Below are positions 1 to 10,874 of a stretch of 64,000 bases of DNA, one piece after another. The DNA is from Anthoceros angustus. Taxonomy: Eukaryota; Streptophyta; Anthocerotopsida; Anthocerotales; Anthocerotaceae. A program made the position numbers and the translations under genes. Every line of letters begins with the position of its first letter. Position 1 is the stretch's first letter. Location: assembly GCA_010909165.1 (NCBI GenBank), contig MU008159.1:2046001-2110000 (forward strand), given 5' to 3'. The notes below the pieces were generated by a model, which saw nothing but the letters and a program-made list of their open reading frames with translations, was not told the origin of the DNA and searched no databases.

Positions 1-545
1 ATGTCTATCTCTGTCTCTGTTTGTTCGTCCTACTCGAGGTTTATCACACTAAGTCTGTCTCTGTCTGAGTTTATCTTATTTGAAATGTCCGCATGCACGT
101 TGAGTTTGTCTTACACGAGGTGTTGTCCGAATTGGTCCCGGTGGTGGCTTGTCTTTTGTCTGAATTTCTCTTATTTGAAGTGTCCGCTTGCACGCTGAGT
201 TTGTCTTACTCAAGTTGTTGTCCGACTTAATCCCGGTGGTGGCTTGTCTTTTGTCAGAGTTTATCTTTTTTGAAGTGTCCGCGTGTACGCTGAGTTTCTT
301 ACTCGAGGTGTTGTCTTACTCGAGGTGTTATCTGACTTGGTCCTGGCGGTGGCTTGTCTTTTGTTGGAGTTGATCTTCCTTGAAGTGTCCGCGTGTACGC
401 TGAGTTTGTCTTACTCAAGGGGTTGTCTGACTTGTCCTGATCGCTCGTCTTTGTCAGAGTTTATCTTATTTGAAGTGTCCGTGTGCACGCTGAGTTTATC
501 GTACTCGAGGTGTGGTCTGATCTTCTCCCCGTGGTGGATACTCTT
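1..545. repeat. Minisatellite, about 95-bp unit, ~5 copies
   Basis: Imperfect tandem units of about 91-110 bp, anchored by the phrase TGAAGTGTCCGCGTG near 82, 177, 273, 383 and 474. Each unit carries a TTTATCTTATTTGAAG block and a TTACTCGAGGTGTTGTC block. The array enters from beyond the left edge. It is related in wording (TTTGTCCGACTTTG-like) to the array at 5.3-5.8 kb, which sits at the same distance upstream of the other copy of the duplicated gene. Open frames here are repeat by-products, not genes. Confidence 0.8.
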
Positions 546-871
546 ATCCAATGACCTTGTGGTCGTGGTTTAGCTCTAGTGCCGTGGAATGGTATCATGT
601 CCGTTTCTTGCGCACACATTGGTGGAGTCCATGTTCTTGTGTGTGAATAATCATCCCTAGTAGATATGCGTACCATACTTGTGAATATAGCATCTATGTA
701 CAGCTTCGAGGTGTATCTTCAAAGTTTTTCTTTGCCTATCATATATTTTCACCAATAAAGCAAGTCCTTGATTTGATTTGAGCCATATATACGTATATTG
801 CAACAAACCAATGATCAAAGAACCATGCCAGAATTAGGTTAAAGTTATGGTAAGCAGTCATTAGGGATATA

Positions 872-1413
872 CAGTCGGCCCCCCCTAATTGGGAATTCTA
901 TAAATGGGATTCCTCTCTAAATGGGACCTCCCATCCTACTCCCTTTAGTTTATAATGTAACAAATGGGACTTTTCCCTAAATGATAATTGGGACCTTTTG
1001 AAGCATACATTCATGTTAGTTTCACCTCCCTAAATGGGATTTCTCATTTTTTTACTAAAAAAATCTAAAAAAAAAAGAAAAAAGAATCCATTATTTCAGA
1101 GCTTTATAGACTTTTAGGTGTGATTGAAGACTCTTAAGTTAAGCTTTTTCCTTTATGATAGGTAGAGGTTTTTTGATGGTGCTTAGAGAGAGTGCTAGCT
1201 TTCAAACAACTATATAAAGAACTGGTAAAAATTATTTTTAGTGAAACCTATCAATCAAAATTTAAATTTTCTTTTTTTGGGTATTTTTCGATTTGGTTTA
1301 AAGTTTATAACATTTTTATTATTTTTAAATAGGGAAAATACAATCGGGACACCTCCCTTAATGGGACCTCTAAAGGCACTCCGAACCAGTCCCAATTAGG
1401 GGGGGGTGGACTG
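872..1413. mobile_element. MITE with TA target duplication (pogo/Tc1-mariner-like)
   Basis: A 542-bp AT-rich non-coding element bounded by inverted repeats. The left end reads CAGTCGGCCCCCCC then TAATTGGGA. The reverse complement of the right end reads CAGTCCACCCCCCC then TAATTGGGA, so about 21 of 23 positions match. It is flanked by TA on both sides (870-871 and 1414-1415). TA duplication and a CAGT-starting terminus are typical of Tc1/mariner-pogo elements. Short internal phrases of the type AAATGGGACCTC recur near both ends. No transposase is encoded. A shorter relative lies at 37380-37478. Confidence 0.75.
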
Positions 1414-1456
1414 TATTCCCAAGGTGATAATTGCGAAACCGGCGGCAGTTTGAGCA

Positions 1457-1924
1457 GGCTTGCATCCCTGCGTCTCAAAAATGCTTCACGCGTGTGCAAG
1501 TCCTGTTATACGCACTCGACATACTGTATGTACGTGTGTAAAGTAGCATACATTACCGTATCTGTTACATTTGGCCATGGGATTCTCCCCGTCTGACCGA
1601 GCGCCGGGTGTAAAGTCACGCCACACGGGTCCATCTTCCATGGATGGTCCATCAGCGGGAGACGGAGGTTCTCGCGGGAGTGTGGGGTTCGGGGAGCGCG
1701 GGGAGAGTGGGGGATCGGCGAGTGGGTGGGCGAGTAGGTCGGAAGCGGGAGAGTGGGGATTTGGGAGCGAGCGAGCGGGCGGGCGGGCGGCTTGGCCTTC
1801 GACCTTCCACCATTTCTTCCTGTCCACTTTTTCTCCTTTGAATTCGAGAACGTACCATGATTCCTTGCCGATTCCTGCTGGACCGAGTGCGCCGCACCGG
1901 CCACTGCCACTGCAAAACCCTATC
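1457..1924. other. Insertion specific to the left duplicate
   Basis: Against the right copy (6205-6235), the left copy is interrupted after the phrase GGCAGTTTGAGCAG (ending near 1458) and resumes with GAGCAGCCCAGGCGGGCGC near 1925. About 470 bp lie between. The repeated GAGCAG could be a short target duplication. The insert is GC-rich with G/A-rich stretches (GGGAGAG, GCGGGCGGGCGG). I see no convincing gene or terminal repeat, so it could also be a deletion in the right copy. Confidence 0.45.
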
Positions 1925-3340
1925 GAGCAGCCCAGGCGGGCGCAATGAACCACCATGTGCAGTCAGTCAACATTAGGGTGATCCGTGCGTACAGCAAGAA
2001 TCAGGGAGGGTCAGGCGTGATGCGGCCGGCTCACAAACTGAGAGCCCAGGGATCGGTCGGCTTCCAAATTGCCAGCTCTAGACTGTACGTCAGTACCTGG
2101 TGGCCTCCCTCGCCCTCCCCCTCCCCTCCTCCCCTCTTTCTCACTCCTTTCCTCGCATTCGCTCGCTGCCATATAGGCGCATGCTGGTAGCGGGCGCAGC
2201 CTCAGCGACGCAGAGTGGGCTGGAGCTTCCCACGGCCAGTCGACCGCCAACTTGGTGACCCTGGGAAGGAGGCGTCTGGGGAGCGTCCTCAGAATTTGGA
2301 GGCGACGCTGAGCCAGCCCGAGGTGCACATGGCGGCAAGAGGTCCGGCGCGCGGACGCCCGAGCAGGCCCAGCGGCGGTCGGAACCCGCAGGCACTTAAG
2401 GTAAAGCGTGCGCAAGAGGTGAATCCGCACTTTAAATGGAGCGTTCTTATCAAGCTGCGTGTGAAGCTCGAGGATCTGTGGAGGATCCCGGTTGCGAGGC
2501 ATCCTTAACCACCCCGTTTGCATTTGCAGGAGGAGATCGAAGCAAAGAAGATCGATGACTCGAACGTCAAAGAGGGTGTGCCCAATGCGATCCGCGAGCG
2601 GTCGGAACCAACGACGGTGGTGAAGACTCCATCTGGTCATGAACTCCCAACGCCTCGCCATAGGCCGGAGCTGGCGAGATACCATGAACTGGGATGGCTG
2701 CAGCTGGGACCTCCATCGCTTTCACAGGGAGGGTCCAAGAAGAAAAACAAAAAGAAGAACAAGAAGAAAAACAAGAAGAAGAATCACAAGATGCAAGACC
2801 TACCGCCCTTCTGCTTCACGCAAATGCTCCACCTGTACACCCTGAGGTTCATCAGCTCACATGTGTCGCCCTCGGCGTCGGGATCCGGATTCGACAATGC
2901 ATTGGCCGATTTCGCGAACGCAGCGCTTCTGCAGCATCGACTTTGGCCGAATCCACACGGTTTCGTGGGGTTGAGGATGACGATAGTAGGTGAGACCCCG
3001 AGGGATTCATGAGGAAGGATCGGAGTCTAATTGAAAGCTCTTCAATATTCTAGCAAACGGTTGGCATGACCAGCTGATCATATTCGTGTGTGGCTCTCGT
3101 AGAACCTGATCCGTATTCCATGCGGCGTGAAGCGAATCTGAGCCAGGCCACTATCGTGGAAGAGGCTGATTCTACTGACCCCGCAGACTCAGAAGTGGGG
3201 GGGCACAGCCCTGACGCTGATGCATATGGTACGGGTAAGGCATCTTTTGAAACCATTAATGTTCTGCTTTATCTTACAATGGGGGCTGCTTACAGATGTG
3301 CGTGATTTTCAGGCACAAGCGCTTCAGCTGATGGTAGCAT
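1925..3340 (+). pseudogene. Decayed, internally deleted copy of the 6.8-9.7 kb orphan gene
   Basis: Collinear with 6215-9610. Promoter-like sequence (GCCAGCTCTAGACTGTACG; CTCGCATTCGCTCGC) matches 6590-6700. It then jumps near 2200 straight to sequence equal to about 7910 (GGGCGCAGCCTCA), so about 1.2 kb of the 5' coding region is missing. Later matches include GCGCAAGAGGTG, GTGGTGAAGACTCCATCTGG and ACGCAGCGCTTCTGCAGCA. Both introns are still visible: a GTGAGACC donor near 2991, an acceptor before CTCTCGTAGAACCTGAT near 3095, and TTTTCAG before GCACAAGCGCTTCAGCTG near 3312. The reading frame is lost several times and a run of AAGAAGAAAAAC repeats (2738-2785) replaces part of the middle. It looks dead, although a short protein could still be made. 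Confidence 0.75.
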
Positions 3341-3530
3341 CTGAGAGCTCTCTCGAGTCCCATGAGAGGTAACATCTGAATTCCATTCATATATGCATGT
3401 GATAACAATATCTCTACCAAGAAGCATGGAAATTGATCAAAGCTTATTGCTCGACTTGGACTTGCTCTCACACGTTGTACTGTTTTCTACATTTGTCGAC
3501 AGATCGGGCCGTCATGGAGGCAAGAGAGAG

Positions 3531-4390
3531 CTGCATGTCTTGCGAAGCTCCTTATAACAGCGATACGTGGAGGCATACATAAAGGTGCAATCCGGTCAAA
3601 TGTTACAAAGCGTTGAGATCGGGGAAATATAGACGATAGATGCAAGCGTGCAGGGCACACCTGCGGGACATCTTAAGACAATATGTAGTTACTAGCCGTC
3701 GTAGGACCCGTGGCCTTGAGAAACTCGTCCAAACTCTGCTCGATGCAAACGCTATGCTGAAGTCGATATTCACACTAAGTTTTTTTATATTTAATTTGGA
3801 TTGATAATACTTTATAAATATTTTCTGAAGTGCTGAGAAAAAAGGGCCACTAAGAGCGTTTGAGCGTGGAGGATTGCTGATCAATCAACATGACAGGAGT
3901 CAGTTCCAACCACCGTAGAGCAGGTTCGGCTCGGAGACCAGGCTCGCAACAAATCAAGCAGATAACTTCAAGCATGGAACAAGTAGTTGGACCAAGTGAT
4001 CAACGTAATTGATCAAATGATCAAATGATCAAGTGATCACAAGGAAGTTTTCTAAACCCAGATTCCCAAATAACAGATTCTGTTGAAGCCACACTAAAGC
4101 CATTTATTATCTGCAAGATGACCCAGGACCCTGTCCACACGTCCACACTGGTTACCAATGGGGCGAGCCGGGAGGACGACATGTCCGTGACTGTCCAAGG
4201 AGAAAGTAACGGGAAACGAGAAACGGGATATTTTAAGGACCGTTGAAACAAACCGAGGGGCCCAGGCCGGGTGTCGCGGTCGCAGCAGTCGCTACCGCGA
4301 CACCGCTGCCGTTGTCTTGTGCCTGCCACGCCTGGTGGGGCCTCGCTGCCTACCGCCACCGGAATAAAGTCCCACACGATACCGCGCCAC
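3531..4390. other. Intergenic, end of duplicated 3' flank and unique DNA
   Basis: The stretch to about 3530 is the 3' flank shared with 9700-9880 (ACCAAGAAGCA...GAATTGATCAA; CTCTCACAC). After that the sequence is AT-rich and unique, with a short ATCAAATGATCAAATGATCAAGTGATCA repeat near 4012-4040. No gene recognised. Confidence 0.5.
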
Positions 4391-4402
4391 CTCCAAAAGT
4401 AC

Positions 4403-4560
4403 TGTCCCGGTACCCACTGGGCACCGCGCTACCTCCACAGTCTCGGTACCCACTGGGCACCGCGCTACCTCCACTGTCTCGGTACGCTCACGGCACCCCG
4501 CTACCTCCACTGTCTCGGTACCCACTCGGCACCCCGCTACCTCCACAGTCTCGGTGCGAG
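4403..4560. repeat. 33-36-bp tandem repeat, ~5 copies
   Basis: Units of the type CGGTACCCACTGGGCACC then GCGCTACCTCCACAGTCT are repeated about five times with few changes. The unit length keeps frames open on both strands, which explains the ORFs here. No other support for a protein. Confidence 0.85.
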
Positions 4561-4639
4561 CACCCCGTTATCTGCCTGGTAGGTACATACCACCTTGGAT
4601 GGTAGGTCAGCAGTGCGACCCACCCACCTAACTCGCCCA

Positions 4640-5320
4640 GTTGGCTTTCCAAACTTGAGACCGCCTTCGGCTCCATTTGGCTTGGGCATAACCGAATTTC
4701 ATACACTCAAGATATTAATTAGTTGTTGTTAAGAGAATATTCAATTAATTTAACTTATCACTCATATACAATTATTAATATTTTAAATGAAATAATATAT
4801 TAGAATATTATAGATATATATGTGATAGAACAAACAATTTGATGGAAAATGATGTTCTATAAATCCGTATACAATGTCCATAGGGGATTATTATAAGGTT
4901 AAAATAAAATAGAAATCATCATTCAATTTACTATATCTATCAAAAGGTTTGTTTCAATTTTAGTTGTGTGTAGTTGATAGACGGTTTAGTTCAAGAGAAT
5001 TGAATAGCTTTTCATACGGAGCTCTAGTTCATGTTCGTATTTCAATTCATGTTGTTCGACCCAACTGCCAGTGCGAAGACGTCCTTAGGCTAGCTAGAAT
5101 GATGCCATAGGCATCAACCACAAGACAAAACATGAGATAGCATAATTAAAGAGAACAAAATCAGAGCAGGTCATTGAGCAACAGTACAGTATGTGTAGGC
5201 AAGACTCACATATAGCAAATTTGATGCAACTGGGTCCCTCTTGTTATGTAGGTGGAGAATCATCAGAGGAACCTTATCCACGTATTTCAGATTGAAATTG
5301 TTATACTCACGGAGTTTGTC
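4640..5320. other. AT-rich intergenic stretch
   Basis: From about 4720 to 4970 the sequence is strongly AT-rich (ATATTAGAATATTATAGATA). No gene, element end or RNA was recognised. Confidence 0.5.
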
Positions 5321-5326
5321 CTCAAG

Positions 5327-5830
5327 GGACTTTGTGCGTGGTGTTTGTCCGACTTTGTCCGTGGTGTTTGTTCGACCTTGTCCGTGGTGTTTGTCCGACT
5401 TTGTCCGTGGTGTTTGTTCGACCTTGTCTGTGGTGTTTGTCCAACTTTGTCCGTGGTGTTTGTTCGTGGTGTTTGGCCGACTTTGTCCGTGGTGTTTGTC
5501 CGACTTTGTACGAGGTGTTTGTCCGACTTTGTCCGAGGTGTTTGTCCGACTTTGTCCGAGGTTTTTGTCCAACTTTGTCCATGTTGTTTGTCTGACTTTG
5601 TGTATGGTTAGTTTGTTTGACTTTGTCCCAATGTCTCGGTCACCGTAGATAGGGATGTCGTTAGTTTGTTTGACTTTGTTCCAATGTCTCGGTCACCGTA
5701 GATAGGGATGTCGTAACTCCAATCCGATTCATCCGTGGTGTTTGTCCGACTTTGTCGATAGTATTTGTCTGACTTTGTCCATGGTGTTTGATATATGACT
5801 TTGTCCTACTCTAGCGAAATGTGGTTAGTT
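5327..5830. repeat. 23-bp minisatellite GTTTGTCCGACTTTGTCCGTGGT
   Basis: At least ten copies of a 23-bp unit made of GTTTGTCCGA and CTTTGTCCGTGGT occupy 5327-5610. A looser continuation reaches 5830, including a direct repeat of about 65 bp at 5605-5720 (TTTGTTTGACTTTGT... GTCTCGGTCACCGTAGATA). Complementary ORFs rich in TNTSDKVGQ or VRGVCPTL-like repeats are products of the unit. It is the counterpart of the array at the left edge of the window. Confidence 0.85.
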
Positions 5831-6827
5831 TGTCCGACTTTGTCGTGATGTTTGACGCCGGAACTTTGTCCTACTCGGTGGTATATGATAGCTCGAAGTG
5901 CCATAGAATCATGTCCTATATACATATGTACACTTATCCTTGAGAATCTTGTTTTAAGTTTGATGAGTTGGAGAATCCCACTCTTTGTCCTTGGATACAC
6001 ATGTGTCCAGAAACATGCATTTGTGAGAAAAAAAGTATCCAAGTTGGACGTGCCGGCTGCCATATTGAAAGTGTGTTCTCGATAACAGCAGCTTACATAC
6101 ATGTATACCGTGTTCCGGTGTACGAATTAGGTTAAGGTAGGACAAACAGTGAATAGGGTTATGTTTATGTATGTCCCAAGCCCAAGGTGATAATTTCGGA
6201 CTGGGGGCCTCACGGCGGTTTGAGCAGCCCAGGCGGGCGCCATGAAGGGCCATGTGCAGTCAACATTGGGGCGATTCGTGTGTACTGCATAATCAGGGAG
6301 GGGCAGGAGGCCAGCCAGGGCCTGCCAGACGGCCGGGCCTGAATACTGTATGTGTACAAGACGTCCAGGGAAGCGAAGAATTAATACGCAGAGTGAGAGT
6401 CTGTGGTGGAGCGGAGCAGAGCGGAGCGGGGGCCGGGGCCGGGGCCGGAGCGTCTTGTAACATTAGCAAGGGCCTCCCAAGGCTTGTACCCAATTACCCA
6501 CGTGAGAGCGCCGTAGCATGAGTAATGACCCACTGGCGTGATGCACCCAGCTCACAAATTCTCAGCCCAGGCATCGCCCACCTTCCCCATTGCCAGCTCT
6601 AGACTGTACGTGATGGTTTTTGTCAGGGGGCCACAGACCCTTATGTACCTCGTCGCCTCCCTCTCTTTGCCTCCCACCCTCACTCGCTTCCTCGCATTCG
6701 CTCGCCCTCACTGCCTCCTCTCCGCTCTTGCCGAGCTCGCGCCTTCTGCCGGAAATTGAGCACAGCTTCGCAACCACCAGCTTGGGACTGCGTTCTTGGC
6801 GGTGTGACTCAGGCCACAGCAACAGTC

Positions 6828-9661
6828 ATGGACACGGACTACGTGGAGTCTCTGGACGACATCTTCAGCGGCGTTTTGAGCGAGAATTGGGCGCTGCCGC
6901 CACCACTCGAGGGGCCCCATGATTTTACTGTCGCTGCTGACCATGGGCTGGAGGCTCAGCTGCCTGAGCGTGAGGGCGAGGTCGAGATGGGTGAGCCTCA
7001 GGGTGAGCCTCTGAGTCAGCCTCAGCCTCAGCCTGCGTCTGAGTGTATGGTTGACGACATCTGGACAGCGGCTATGGCCGCGGTCGATGCGGCTCTGAGT
7101 AAGATCCCGGCTGAGGCTATCGGTGCAGGTGCGGGTGCGGGTGCGGATGCAGGTCCGGGTGCGCATGCGGCGGCGCCCCTTGTCCCTCTCGTTGAGGATC
7201 CCGCTGGCCACGGGGTGAACTGGAGCACGATGTTAGGTTATGGCGAAGGAGACACCTTGAATCAGGAGCTTGGAGTGGGAGACTGGACCGTGCCGGAAAT
7301 CTGCTACCAACCTGGAGATCTGGATCACTTTGAATTGTCGTGGAAGCTGTGGAACATGTCCAGCCCACCGAGTTCCTCTGCCGAGCCCACCGAGTCTGCC
7401 ACAGTGACTGCTGCGCAACGTTCATCGGAGGACGCATCCCGTACGTGTGGTCTCCTTCACTTTCTCCATCGAGTTGGGTACGACGAGGATGGTCTGGAGG
7501 TGGAGGGCGGCCACCGTGCTGGAGCAGGACCGGCAGACGCAGCACCGGCGCCAGCAGAAGCAACACCAGCAGAATCAGCACCAGTAGTTCCCGCTCCGGT
7601 TCCGCCCCCGGACGGCCACGGGTCGCTGCTTCCATTGCCGCTGCGCTCGCGCAGCAGCGTCATCCATCAGCAGCAACAGCCGGGTACCAACATCCCCCGG
7701 AGTCTGTCGGCCCGCGAGCGTCGTCTGGCTGATGCGGAATTCGAGCGGGCTCTTTCCATGGGGCTCTTTGCACCACCTCGGCGCTGGACTGATGAGGAGC
7801 GCGTGATCCGGCCTCCAGAGCTGGTCGACACCCGGCGCTGCTTGGACCTGCAGCCTGGTGAGAGGGAGACGTTGAGGAGGAGCGCGGGGGACGGGATCAC
7901 CGGATCCGCAGCGGGCGCAGCCTCAACGACGCAGGGTCGTGGGAGGGAGGCATCGATTGCCGAGTCTCCAGAGTGTGACGTTCCGAATTTGGAGGAGGTG
8001 CTGACCCACCCCGAGCCCCATACCGCGTCAAGAGGTCCGACACTGAGGCCGCGCCCGAAAAGGCCTAGCCGCGCCGCCAGGCCACGAGCAGCCAAGGTCA
8101 AGGCTGCGCAAGAGGTGTCGAATCAGGCGATTAAAGGGACCGGTCCCGTTAAGCAGGTGAAGCTCAAGCTCAAGCTCAAGGTGAAGGAGGCCGTGGGGGA
8201 TACGGATGGAGATCAGGCAACCTTAACCCCGCGTTTGCAGATGGATCAAGAGAACAACATCGATGTGAAGGCTGACGAGGGTGTGCCGAATGCGGTACCG
8301 GTACCGGTACCTGTGGTGAAGACTCCATTTGGCCCTGCCAGGATTCTTCCAAGGCCTTACCCGAGGCCGGGACAGGCTCCAGCAGAGTCCCTGGAGGATC
8401 AACTGCGGCGGATGACAGCTCCATCTCGGCAACTGGGATGCTCCAAGAGGAAAACCAAGGAGCTCCAGGTTTGGAACCGCAACGTGGATGCCCAAAACCT
8501 CAGGGCAGATGCTGTGGAGAATTCGAATCCTGCAAAGAGAGCCAGGGCCAGCACGGTGGGATGTACGGTCACTGGCAGCCCCAACCAGGCTGCCACTGGC
8601 AGTGATAAGCAGGTCGAGAGTCAACGATCGGCACCGGTTTGCGTACAACTCCACCCTGGGTTACAGGCTCAGCTAGCTCGCCCTGCAAATGCGAATCCCC
8701 AGCCGGATCCACAGCAAAGAGAGCCTCAGGGTGGAAACTCACTCTGTCTGCCAGTCACATTCTTTGGGTGGAGTCCGGTGAACAGATCTGCAGGGGCAGG
8801 GTACAACATGCAGCCCCCGGCAGCTGCTGAAGGAGGAGCTTCTACGTTTCCCTCGGCGTATGGATCCGGAGTCGGGCCGGACCTGCATCATGCTGTGGGT
8901 TTCTTGAGTGGTAATGAATTTACCGTTGTTGAGTCCTCCCGTCCAGATTATGTCATTGCTTGCGACTCCGGCGCAGGATGGACTTACAATGCTGTTATGC
9001 CGCCTGGGCGGGCTTCCAGTGCTGCTGAGCCAATAATAAACAGCCATTCCCATGAAGAGTGCGTAGCAGGCTACAGTATTTCAGGGCCCCTGTTTCCCTT
9101 TGCCTTAATTGACCTGCAGCCAGCAGCGGGTTTGGATTTTCCTTTACCGGTGCTACCCAGTTCACCGGCCCAGGCCGAGACTCCGAACGCGCTTCTGCAG
9201 CATCCGCCGAGTCCACACGGCTTCACCGGGGGGAGTCTGACGGCAGAAGGTGAGATCTCCAGGGATGCATGAGGAAAGAGTTTGATTGAAAGCAAATTTT
9301 CAGTATCTTGGCAAACGTTGGGCATGCTGACTAATTCCTGTGTAGCTCTCGTAGAATCTGATCTGGACTCTACGGGACGTGGAGCAAATCTGAGCCTGGA
9401 TACTATCATGGAAGAGGCTAATTCTGCTGACCCCGCAGAGACAGAAGTGGCTGGACACAGCCCTGGCGCTGATGGTAAGGCATTATTTCCAAAACATTTG
9501 GGCTTCATCTTACAATGGGCTAGGCTGTGTACTTGTGGCTTGTGGCCTGTTGTTCAAACAAAGCTTACAATTGTGCGTGACTTTCAGGGACAAGCGCTTC
9601 AGCTGATGGCCGGAGGACATTTCGTTGCCCGACTATCTATTGGCCCCGATATGGGAAATAG
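6828..9661 (+). CDS. Orphan gene, large low-complexity protein (874 aa), function unknown
   Basis: Three exons fit exactly: 6828-9249, 9346-9474 and 9588-9661, giving 875 codons with stop TAG. Both introns are phase 1 with GT..AG ends (GTGAGATC/TGTAG and GTAAGG/TTCAG). The start is the first in-frame ATG (MDTDYVESLDDIFSGVL). A longer frame upstream has no ATG. The N-terminus is acidic. The middle is rich in E/P/Q/A. One arginine-rich patch reads SARERRLADAEFERAL, and a basic part has PRPKRPSRAARPRAAK and VKLKLKLKVKEA. The tail is RRTFRCPTIYWPRYGK. There is no recognisable domain, signal peptide or membrane span. Basic clusters suggest a nuclear location (inference). Intron positions are kept in the broken paralogue at 2.0-3.4 kb, which supports the model. 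The gene has no recognised homologue, so it could also be of mobile-element origin. Confidence 0.65.
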
Positions 9662-10870
9662 TGGGGAAACTCAAAAGTGAGCTCCAGCCCCGTTATAGGT
9701 AACATATGAAATCCAGTCATATATGCGTGCGAATGACATAAGGTCTACCAAGAAGCACGGGAATTGATCAACGCATGTTGCTATGCATGGGATGCTAATG
9801 CTCGACTTAACATGCTCTCACACCTTGTACGGTTTTGTGCATCTGCCCCCAGATCTGGCCAATCATGGAAATGTCACGTCATGTTGTTGTTGTACATAAG
9901 TGTTAGAGATACTCGACATAAAAATGAGTAAAGAATAGAGAGAGGACAGAGAGGGAGAGATATATTGGCACTTGGTCTAAGCCATGTGGATGACTGTGCT
10001 GAACTGGCATGGATGACTATGCTAAACTGGCATGGATATTTATACATGAGCCATACATTTGTATGGATCGATGTACATGACCTATAGAGAGAGTATGTGA
10101 TATGATATTTAATATATGTCATGTATCCATGATACATGTGAGGATTAGTAACATGCTCGCATACATAGGCATTTAGAATATATATTAAAACACCTCAAAA
10201 CCGTAAAGCGTACAAAGGGAAACTTAGGGATCTAAGGCCAAGGAAATAATATTTACTTTTCAAGGCCAAGGATTAAACTTACATTAGCTAGGCACACGCA
10301 AGGGTGCATTCTCGGCGAGGACAGGCATGTGCATCAGCAAAGATGGATCAAGCCAAAGGCTATGTATAAAGTACAATAGTCCAAGATAAGTGGATTGTTG
10401 ATGTTTGTCTAAGTAAAGAGGTAATCATTAGTTCGTAGTTATACATTGATCTCTCATCTCATCTTTGCAACTTGTGGAATCCCATTCATGTTCAGGTCAA
10501 AGCATCTATGTCACAGTTCGTGGACCTTAGGCTCCTTTCAAGATAGTTTGAAGATTAGAGGCTAGGAGTTAAAGTTACCGTGCCATGTGACACTAATCTC
10601 TGCACTTGGGTTTAGTGTTTGATTAGACAACAATACACAAATTCCTTACACATCGCTTTCAGAATCATAGCTTTGGCCTTTTCACAACACTCTTGCATTG
10701 CATATCTAGAGGACAAGCTATGATCTAAACTTGTCCTTTGTGAAAGAGTCTATATATACTAGCCCTTGGCATCCGCATATTCCTAAGATATCCTATTGGC
10801 ATCAGCATATGCCGGAAATATCCTAAGAATACATTATAATATGCAAGGAATATGCTAAAGCGTATTACTT
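9662..10870. other. 3' flank of orphan gene and AT-rich spacer
   Basis: 9662-9880 is shared with 3360-3530 and closes the duplicated block. 9900-10870 is unique and AT-rich, with short repeats such as CTGGCATGGAT (9996-10035) and CCTAAGATATCCTATTGGCATC (10780-10825). No gene recognised. Confidence 0.45.
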
Positions 10871-10874
10871 GTGC

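Noticed and set aside
1486-1956. 156-codon minus-strand ORF
   Set aside because: Proline/serine-rich low-complexity text in an insert open on both strands. No homology or splice support.
5171-5648. Long open frames on both strands (TNTSDKVGQTPRTKS-like and CPTLSVVFVRPCPWC-like)
   Set aside because: They are translations of the 23-bp minisatellite in different frames. There is no start context, splice pattern or protein-like complexity.
6756-6827. Longer start for the orphan gene, 24 codons upstream
   Set aside because: The frame there begins at TTG, not ATG. The first in-frame ATG is at 6828 and begins an acidic, protein-like N-terminus.
6708-8654. Several minus-strand ORFs of 60-172 codons opposite the 6.8-9.3 kb gene
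   Set aside because: They are antisense shadows of a GC-rich coding exon. None has splice support or a recognisable domain.
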